Shown here: positions 45,889 to 51,010 of the stretch, piece after piece
How the letters are laid out: each line of letters opens with the position of its first letter
Position numbering within the stretch: the stretch's first letter is position 1
Source: Myxacorys chilensis ATA2-1-KO14
Lineage (GTDB): Bacteria; Cyanobacteriota; Cyanobacteriia; Leptolyngbyales; Leptolyngbyaceae
Assembly: GCA_019359275.1 (NCBI GenBank)
Contig: JAHHHP010000039.1
Span: forward strand, 1 to 51,010
Direction of reading: 5' to 3'
Length of the DNA: 51,010 bases
The notes under the pieces: generated by a model
What the model saw: the letters and a program-made list of their open reading frames with translations, nothing else
Database searches by the model: none
What the model was told of the DNA's origin: nothing
Translations under genes and position numbers: made by a program

Positions 45889-47037
45889 ATGCATATAGCT
45901 TGGCTTGGAAAGAAAGCGCCGTTTTGCGGCAATGTTACTTATGGTCGAGAGGTTACGAATGCACTGTTAGATCGTGGGCATCGGGTTAGTTTCTTTCATT
46001 TTGCTCAGGAGGATGCGGGGCCGGACAATTGGCCCGATTTTCAGGAGATTCCGATTCCGTTTCTCTACAAGTCTCAGATTTACACCATTCCAACGTTTCG
46101 ATCGAGTAAAGTGTTGGCTCAAGCGCTACGAGATGTTCAGCCTGATCTCGTTCATGCCTCGCTCACGCTCTCGCCCCTTGATTTTTTGCTGCCAGAAATT
46201 TGCGAGGAGTTGGGCATTCCGCTGATTGCTACGTTTCATCCGCCCTTTGATCGCAAGCGACGCAATTTTACATCGGGCACTCAGCATCTGATGTATCAGC
46301 TTTATGCGCCGTTTTTGGCAAACTACGATCGCACGATCGTGTTTTCGTATATTCAGCGAGATTTGCTGATTAAATTGGGCGTTCCCGCCGAGCGAGTGGT
46401 AGTGATTCCAAATGGTGTGGATTCGGAGAGATACTCCCCTGGGCGATCGACCCTTAATGCAGAATTTCGGGCAGAGCGGATTTTTCTCTATCAAGGTCGC
46501 GTTGCCCCTGAAAAGAACGTTGAGTCTCTACTGAAGGCTTGGAAAACCTCGGAGATGAACTTGAACAGTAAGCTACTGATTGTGGGAAATCACGGTCCGT
46601 TGGCAACGTCGTTAATGCCGTTTTATGGACCTGAACACGGCATTCATTGGCTCGGCTTCATTGCTGAAGAGCAGCGACGAATTGAGATTTTAAGAGGAGC
46701 CGATGTGTTCATTCTGCCATCGCTTGTGGAAGGATTGTCGTTGTCGCTGCTAGAAGCAATGTCGTCTGGATTGGCGTGTATTGCGACCGATGCAGGCGCG
46801 GATGGAGAGGTGCTAGAAGATGGTGCGGGAGTGGTGATGAGTACGCAGCGGGTAACGGCCCAGTTAAAGACACTATTGCCGCTTTTTCAAGATCACTCAG
46901 AGATTACAGCGCTGTTGGGGCAGAAAGCGCGGCAAAGAGTACTCGATCGCTACACTTTGAGTCGCAATATTACTCAGGTTGAAGAGTTGTATGAAGCGGT
47001 GTTGCAATTGCCACGTTTACCGCTCAGTCTGATCTAG
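45889..47037 (+). CDS. GT4-family glycosyltransferase
   Basis: The 382-residue protein has the GT-B layout of GT4 enzymes: HIAWLGKKAPFCGNVTYGRE at the N-terminus, VVVIPNGVDSERYSPG at mid-protein, YQGRVAPEKNVESLLKAW, and the nucleotide-sugar binding VFILPSLVEGLSLSLLEAMS with the conserved Glu pair. It probably transfers a sugar onto a lipid or polysaccharide acceptor in the cell envelope. The acceptor is not predictable. It is alone in its transcription unit. Confidence 0.9.
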   Translation: MHIAWLGKKAPFCGNVTYGREVTNALLDRGHRVSFFHFAQEDAGPDNWPDFQEIPIPFLYKSQIYTIPTFRSSKVLAQALRDVQPDLVHASLTLSPLDFLLPEICEELGIPLIATFHPPFDRKRRNFTSGTQHLMYQLYAPFLANYDRTIVFSYIQRDLLIKLGVPAERVVVIPNGVDSERYSPGRSTLNAEFRAERIFLYQGRVAPEKNVESLLKAWKTSEMNLNSKLLIVGNHGPLATSLMPFYGPEHGIHWLGFIAEEQRRIEILRGADVFILPSLVEGLSLSLLEAMSSGLACIATDAGADGEVLEDGAGVVMSTQRVTAQLKTLLPLFQDHSEITALLGQKARQRVLDRYTLSRNITQVEELYEAVLQLPRLPLSLI

Positions 47038-47054
47038 ACCGGAGAAACGACAGA

Positions 47055-47648
47055 TTATTTCAAGCGCCAGTTGGTACGGTTCCAGTCGTAGATGCCCTGG
47101 ATCTCAAATTCGTTGCCGTTATCGAAGCGAATCGTGCAGGTTGCGCTAAAGTCGGCAGTTGTGGGAGCGGTGGTATGGATGACTGTACAAGCAAACCATT
47201 CTCGGCTACAGGGTCCGTCGTCTTGTACCCATTCCCACAAAGCGTTGCAAACTTCGATGCGATCGCCCACTTTGATCCGAGCAGCGTCATGGTCGGTGTA
47301 TTCGGCAAGATGCGAGGGAGTAATTGATTGCAGCCAAACCATCCCATACGATTCGCGAATAAATTGAACTGCGCCTGATCTCCGATTTTGTAGCCAGTCA
47401 TTGAGTAGGGTCGTTTTCCAATCTCGATCCTGAGCTTGCTGATCTCGAATGAAGCGGAGTAGGATTTGTCGCTGATCGTTGCTCAGTTGTGAAAGAGGAT
47501 TTGGGATTTGCTTGTCAAATTGTTCAGTCATCCAGGTGCTGATGACTTGGAATAAGGTTTGTTGTTGGGTCGAGTCGAGGGGACGACCCATCGCACTGCA
47601 TTCTCGAATAGCAAGTTCTAATAGTGCATGGATGTCAGGACGAGTCAT
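47055..47648 (-). CDS. conserved hypothetical protein
   Basis: The 197-residue soluble-looking protein has a helical N-terminal half (LELAIRECSAMGRPLDSTQQ; LSNDQRQILLRFIRDQQAQD). A C-terminal beta-like half contains IKVGDRIEVCNALWEWVQDD and TIRFDNGNEFEIQGIYDWN. No catalytic motif or family was recognised with confidence. The gene is convergent with the glycosyltransferase gene, 17 bp apart. Confidence 0.7.
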   Translation of the reverse strand: MTRPDIHALLELAIRECSAMGRPLDSTQQQTLFQVISTWMTEQFDKQIPNPLSQLSNDQRQILLRFIRDQQAQDRDWKTTLLNDWLQNRRSGAVQFIRESYGMVWLQSITPSHLAEYTDHDAARIKVGDRIEVCNALWEWVQDDGPCSREWFACTVIHTTAPTTADFSATCTIRFDNGNEFEIQGIYDWNRTNWRLK

Positions 47649-47771
47649 AGCGGCGACACTACAGTGGCAACACTACAGTAGTAACATTAAGTGAACCGCG
47701 ATCGCGCGATCCGACTCCTCTGCTCCTGGTTCACGGTTATGGTGATTGTGATAACAGCAGCGCGATCGAAG

Positions 47772-47812
47772 CAAGTACTCACCCCAACAAAACTAAGTGG
47801 GATGAGTACTTG
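47772..47812. terminator. hairpin at the end of psaB
   Basis: CAAGTACTCA at 47772 pairs perfectly with TGAGTACTTG ending at 47812, with further CCCC/GTGGG pairing inside. No T-run follows the stem, so it could stabilise the psaB 3' end rather than terminate alone. Confidence 0.6.
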
Positions 47813-47845
47813 CGAATGAATAGCCTGCCAATTTAGGCTATCAAC

Positions 47846-50062
47846 TTAGGCAAATTTACCAGCCGTTGCAGCAATTAGGAAGGCAGCGTAGGTGAGAATA
47901 TAACCCACCGTAAAGTGAATTAGACCTACCAGCCAACCTTGAACGATCGAGAGTGCGACTGGCTTGTCCTTCCAACGAACTAGGTTCGCTAAAGGTGTGC
48001 GCTCGTGCGCCCAAACCAGAGTTTCGATCAATTCTTGCCAGTAGCCTCTCCAGGAGATCAAGAACATGAATCCGGTTGCCCAAACCAGGTGTCCAAACAG
48101 GAACATCCAGGCCCAGACAGACAGATTAGTTGTGCCGTAAGGATTGTACCCGTTGATCAGCGGAGCAGAATACTGCCACAGATAGTCGCGCAACCAACCC
48201 ATGAGATAGGTCGAGCTTTCGTTGAATTGAGCGACGTTACCCGACCAGATGGCGAGGTGCTTCCAGTGCCAGTAGAACGTAGCCCACCCAATCGTATTCA
48301 ACATCCAAAAGATAGCTAGGAAGAAAGACTGTTGCCAAGCAGAGATTTGGCAGGTGCCGCCGCGTCCGGGTCCGTCGCAGGGGAAGGAGAAGCCAAAATC
48401 TTTCTTATCGGGCATCAGTTTGGTTCCACGAGCATCTAACGCGCCTTTGAGACAGATGAGCGTGGTGACGTGTAGACCGAGCGCGATCGCATGGTGAACC
48501 AAGAAATCGCCAGGGCCAATCGTCAGGAACAAGGAGTTTGTTCCGTTGTTAATTGCTTCTATCCAACCGGGCAGGTAGGTTGCGCCCGTGTTAGATGCCA
48601 GACTATCCGCATTAGATAGCAGAGTGTTAATGCCGTATATCGCTTTGCCGTGAGAGGCTTGGACGAATTGAGCAAACACTGGCTCGATCAGGATTTGCTT
48701 GTCAGGTGCCCCGAACGCAACTTGAACATCGTTGTGAACGTACAAGCCGAGTGTGTGGAAGCCGAGGAAGAGTGATACCCAGCTCAAATGGGAGATGATG
48801 GCTTCTTTATGCCCAATGAACCGTTGCAGCACATTATTCTTGTTTTGCTCAGGATCGTAATCCCGAATCCAGAAAATCGCGCCGTGGGCAAACGCACCGA
48901 CCATGAAGAACCCCGCAAGGTATTGATGGTGCGTATACAAAGCGGCTTGAGTCGTGAAGTCTTTTCCCATGAAGGCGTAGGGCGGCATCGCATACATATG
49001 CTGCGCTACTACAGACAACGCCGTTCCCAAAGCAGCAAGGTGAATGCCCAGCTGAAAGTGCAGGGAGTTGTTATAGGTGTCGTACAGCCCTTGGTGCGGT
49101 AAGTTACCTTGACCATCAACGCTCTTACCAAAGAAATTCTTGGCGTTAACAATATCTTTGATACTGTGACCAATGCCAAAGTTGGTTCTGTACATGTGAC
49201 CCGCGATGATAAAGATCACCGCGATCGCCAGATGGTGGTGTGCCATATCCGTCAGCCAGAGCGATTCTGTCTGGGGATGAAAGCCACCTAGGAACGTCAA
49301 AATTGCGGTTCCTGAACCCTGCGCTGTGCCGAACACGTGATCCGCCGTATCAGCGTTCTGAGCGTAAGCGCCCCAATCTCCCGTGAAAAAGGGTCTCAAA
49401 CCCGCAGGATGGGGTAGGGTAGACAGGAAATTATTCCAGCCCACGTGCTGTCCGCGTGATTCGGGAATTGCAACGTGGATCAAGTGCGCTGCCCAAGCGA
49501 GAGAACTCACCCCAAACAATCCTGCCAAGTGATGGTTGAGCCGAGACTCAGCATTCTTGAACCAGGCTAAACTGGGGCGAAACTTGGGTTGTAGGTGCAG
49601 CCAGCCTGCAAACAGGAAGAGACCTGCCAGGAACATCAGGAAAATTGCACCTTGGTACAAATCACCATTGGTTCGCATACCGATGGTGTACCACCAGTGA
49701 TACACGCCTGAATAGGCGATGTTGACCGGATAGTTCACGCCCCCTTGGGTGAAAGCATCTACCGCAGGTTGACCAAATTGAGGGTCCCAGATGGCGTGTG
49801 CAATCGGGCGAACATTGAGCGGATCTTTGATCCATTGAGGAAAGTTACCTTGCCATGCCACGTGAAATAGAAGACTCGATGTCCATAGAAAAATGATTGC
49901 CACATGACCGAAGTGAGTTGCAAATATCTTTTGATAAAGCTTCTCTTCGGTCATGCCATCATGGCTTTCAAAGTCGTGCGCAGTGGCAATACCATACCAG
50001 ATGCGCCGTGTAGTCGGGTCTTGAGCGAGGTCTTGGCTAAATTTTGGAAACTTTGTCGCCAT
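47846..50062 (-). CDS. psaB: photosystem I P700 apoprotein A2 (PsaB)
   Basis: The 738-residue core protein is close to the usual 730-740. The start [20 protein letters not shown] and the end [16 protein letters not shown] are typical. The Fx cluster loop [12 protein letters not shown] has both cysteines. Chlorophyll-binding histidines are in place, for example in [21 protein letters not shown] mid-protein loop ([20 protein letters not shown]) appears longer than in the usual PsaB, and several sites look diverged. psaA, normally directly upstream, is absent from the roughly 950 bp before it, so this is an orphan psaB or second copy. Confidence 0.97.
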   Translation of the reverse strand: MATKFPKFSQDLAQDPTTRRIWYGIATAHDFESHDGMTEEKLYQKIFATHFGHVAIIFLWTSSLLFHVAWQGNFPQWIKDPLNVRPIAHAIWDPQFGQPAVDAFTQGGVNYPVNIAYSGVYHWWYTIGMRTNGDLYQGAIFLMFLAGLFLFAGWLHLQPKFRPSLAWFKNAESRLNHHLAGLFGVSSLAWAAHLIHVAIPESRGQHVGWNNFLSTLPHPAGLRPFFTGDWGAYAQNADTADHVFGTAQGSGTAILTFLGGFHPQTESLWLTDMAHHHLAIAVIFIIAGHMYRTNFGIGHSIKDIVNAKNFFGKSVDGQGNLPHQGLYDTYNNSLHFQLGIHLAALGTALSVVAQHMYAMPPYAFMGKDFTTQAALYTHHQYLAGFFMVGAFAHGAIFWIRDYDPEQNKNNVLQRFIGHKEAIISHLSWVSLFLGFHTLGLYVHNDVQVAFGAPDKQILIEPVFAQFVQASHGKAIYGINTLLSNADSLASNTGATYLPGWIEAINNGTNSLFLTIGPGDFLVHHAIALGLHVTTLICLKGALDARGTKLMPDKKDFGFSFPCDGPGRGGTCQISAWQQSFFLAIFWMLNTIGWATFYWHWKHLAIWSGNVAQFNESSTYLMGWLRDYLWQYSAPLINGYNPYGTTNLSVWAWMFLFGHLVWATGFMFLISWRGYWQELIETLVWAHERTPLANLVRWKDKPVALSIVQGWLVGLIHFTVGYILTYAAFLIAATAGKFA

Positions 50063-51010
50063 ATCTTTCGCCTACATTTTTTCTGAACAATGTTTGTTTG
50101 AAACTGGACGATAGGAAACTGAACGATAATGAGTCGCTCAAACACAGAAGTTTTCAGCTTTCCACCATTTCAGAAGAGAACAGAATGGAAGGCAAAAGCA
50201 GAGTTAATACCCAGATAGATGGTCGTTGAATTTTTTGTTACTGGACACAAAACTCGGCTGTAGAGAAATTATTCCGTTTAGAACTAACAAATTCGCATCA
50301 GCTAGCTCAATACTTTAATAGTTACCCCTGCCTTACTTGCCTACCTTAAGATAGAAACTAATTTAATTCAAGTGGTGCTGACAAACACAATTTAAAGAAT
50401 CAATAATTGGTAGCTAAACATTAAAAGATTAGCGTTTATTAAGGATTTTTAAGATTACTTTCTTGCAATAAAAAGCTCTCATCCCTTGGCAAAAAGATAA
50501 GAGCCAGTTACGACGATCTAAATTTCCAATTTGAAGGTAAACGCTACGGAAATCCTTGAATTCTCCCGAAAGACTGAGCTTCTGTTACAGATAAAAGTAT
50601 CGATTGATTCAGTCGGTAATAACGAACAAAAAAGATATCGGTGTTCCAACAAGACGAAGATTCAAAAGAGCTAATCATTAAAATTTTTGTAGTAATCACA
50701 TTGGTTCCCTTTCATTATTTAACTTCTATTGCTATTGGTATGAAAGCGCAATTGGAGCGAAGGAAGATATCACTTACTAATTCACAATTCACCGTTTTAT
50801 CATCTAAGTTTTCACTGTTTAATGCACACGCTATGATTCTTGATACCGCGATCGCAGTTCCAAGTTTTACACCATGAGATCTCAACTGGAGTTGAGACTA
50901 AGCGGAAATAAGCCCAACCCGTGTTACGGTGCTGAGCCAGAATTGAGAAACCATGAGCTAAACGTTCAGGCAGAGGTTTGAACTTGCTTTTTGCGTTTCG
51001 AGTACCGCTT
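50063..51010. other. psaB upstream region, no gene recognised
   Basis: The 948-bp stretch lacks psaA and any convincing gene. A 78-residue GTG-started frame (50641-50877) without a ribosome-binding site is doubtful. A small palindrome TCTCAACT-GG-AGTTGAGA lies at 50880-50897. One HIP1-like GCGATCGC occurs near 50849. The psaB promoter is expected within the first few hundred bases, but was not placed. Confidence 0.5.

Noticed and set aside
25064..50062. Far-red (FaRLiP) photosystem gene cluster
   Set aside because: psbD and psaB are 22 kb apart with no psaA2, psbA, apc or phytochrome-type regulator genes between them; D2 sequence looks ordinary.
50641..50877. 78-residue GTG-started ORF upstream of psaB
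   Set aside because: No ribosome-binding site and no recognised similarity; one hydrophobic stretch alone is not enough.
1..51010. tRNA or rRNA genes
   Set aside because: Scanned for T-loop and anticodon-stem patterns and conserved rRNA blocks; none found by eye, although a covariance search was not possible.

Overview
The window is chromosomal DNA from a cyanobacterium. It carries photosystem genes (psbD, psaB, psaM), petN, ycf4, a sipA-like gene and a CruP-like gene. The palindrome GCGATCGC (HIP1) and the shorter CGATCG recur throughout, inside and between genes. Together these point to an oxygenic phototroph, probably filamentous. I cannot name the genus. No tRNA, rRNA, transposase, integrase or CRISPR array was recognised. 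The first gene (DUF4870) is cut by the left edge.

Layout, left to right. 0-12.6 kb: cobyrinate diamide synthase, a 21-bp repeat array that is open as a heptad-repeat ORF, ilvD, a cyanobacterial protein with a possible TIR-like C-terminus, a Mo-nitrogenase C-terminus-like protein, psaM, terC, ndk, speA, then a cobalamin riboswitch ahead of a His-rich CbiX-type chelatase. 12.7-16.4 kb: a MazEF-type pair, an NB-ARC/TPR STAND gene broken by an in-frame TGA, and a second 21-bp array. 16.5-24.7 kb: sipA-like gene, mechanosensitive-channel-like protein, SRPBCC and SirB1-family proteins, CruP-like flavoprotein, KAS-II-like enzyme, cyclophilin lipoprotein and ycf4. 25-30.4 kb: a psbD without psbC, a structured unidentified RNA locus, an iron-uptake porin, a DUF2795 gene with a TAG codon, and a STAS protein. 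30.4-40.8 kb: an alpha/beta hydrolase, uvrA, smpB, two ammonium transporter genes each with an exact NtcA-type palindrome, a 48-residue membrane protein, petN and two small membrane proteins. 40.7-51 kb: an orphan DNA methyltransferase, two small secreted or short ORFs, deoC, recO, an MFS transporter, a GT4 glycosyltransferase, a hypothetical protein and a psaB without psaA.

The functional themes are photosynthesis, nitrogen assimilation and B12 supply. psbD and psaB lack their usual partners psbC and psaA, so both may be second copies. The two amt genes look co-regulated by nitrogen status. The B12 genes are cobB/cbiA and a chelatase under B12 riboswitch control.

The unusual layer is repeat DNA and small or broken genes. 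A GGGATGA-type heptamer repeat has entered three places: the linker of CobB in frame, both arms of a stem inside the cobalamin riboswitch, and the 3' end of the MFS gene, where it supplies the stop codon. Two arrays of 21-bp units occur 14 kb apart. Two genes each carry one in-frame stop codon. A roughly 300-nt locus after psbD has a promoter-like sequence, a perfect Shine-Dalgarno, a 23-codon ORF, nested hairpins and a strong terminator, and I could not assign it to a known family.
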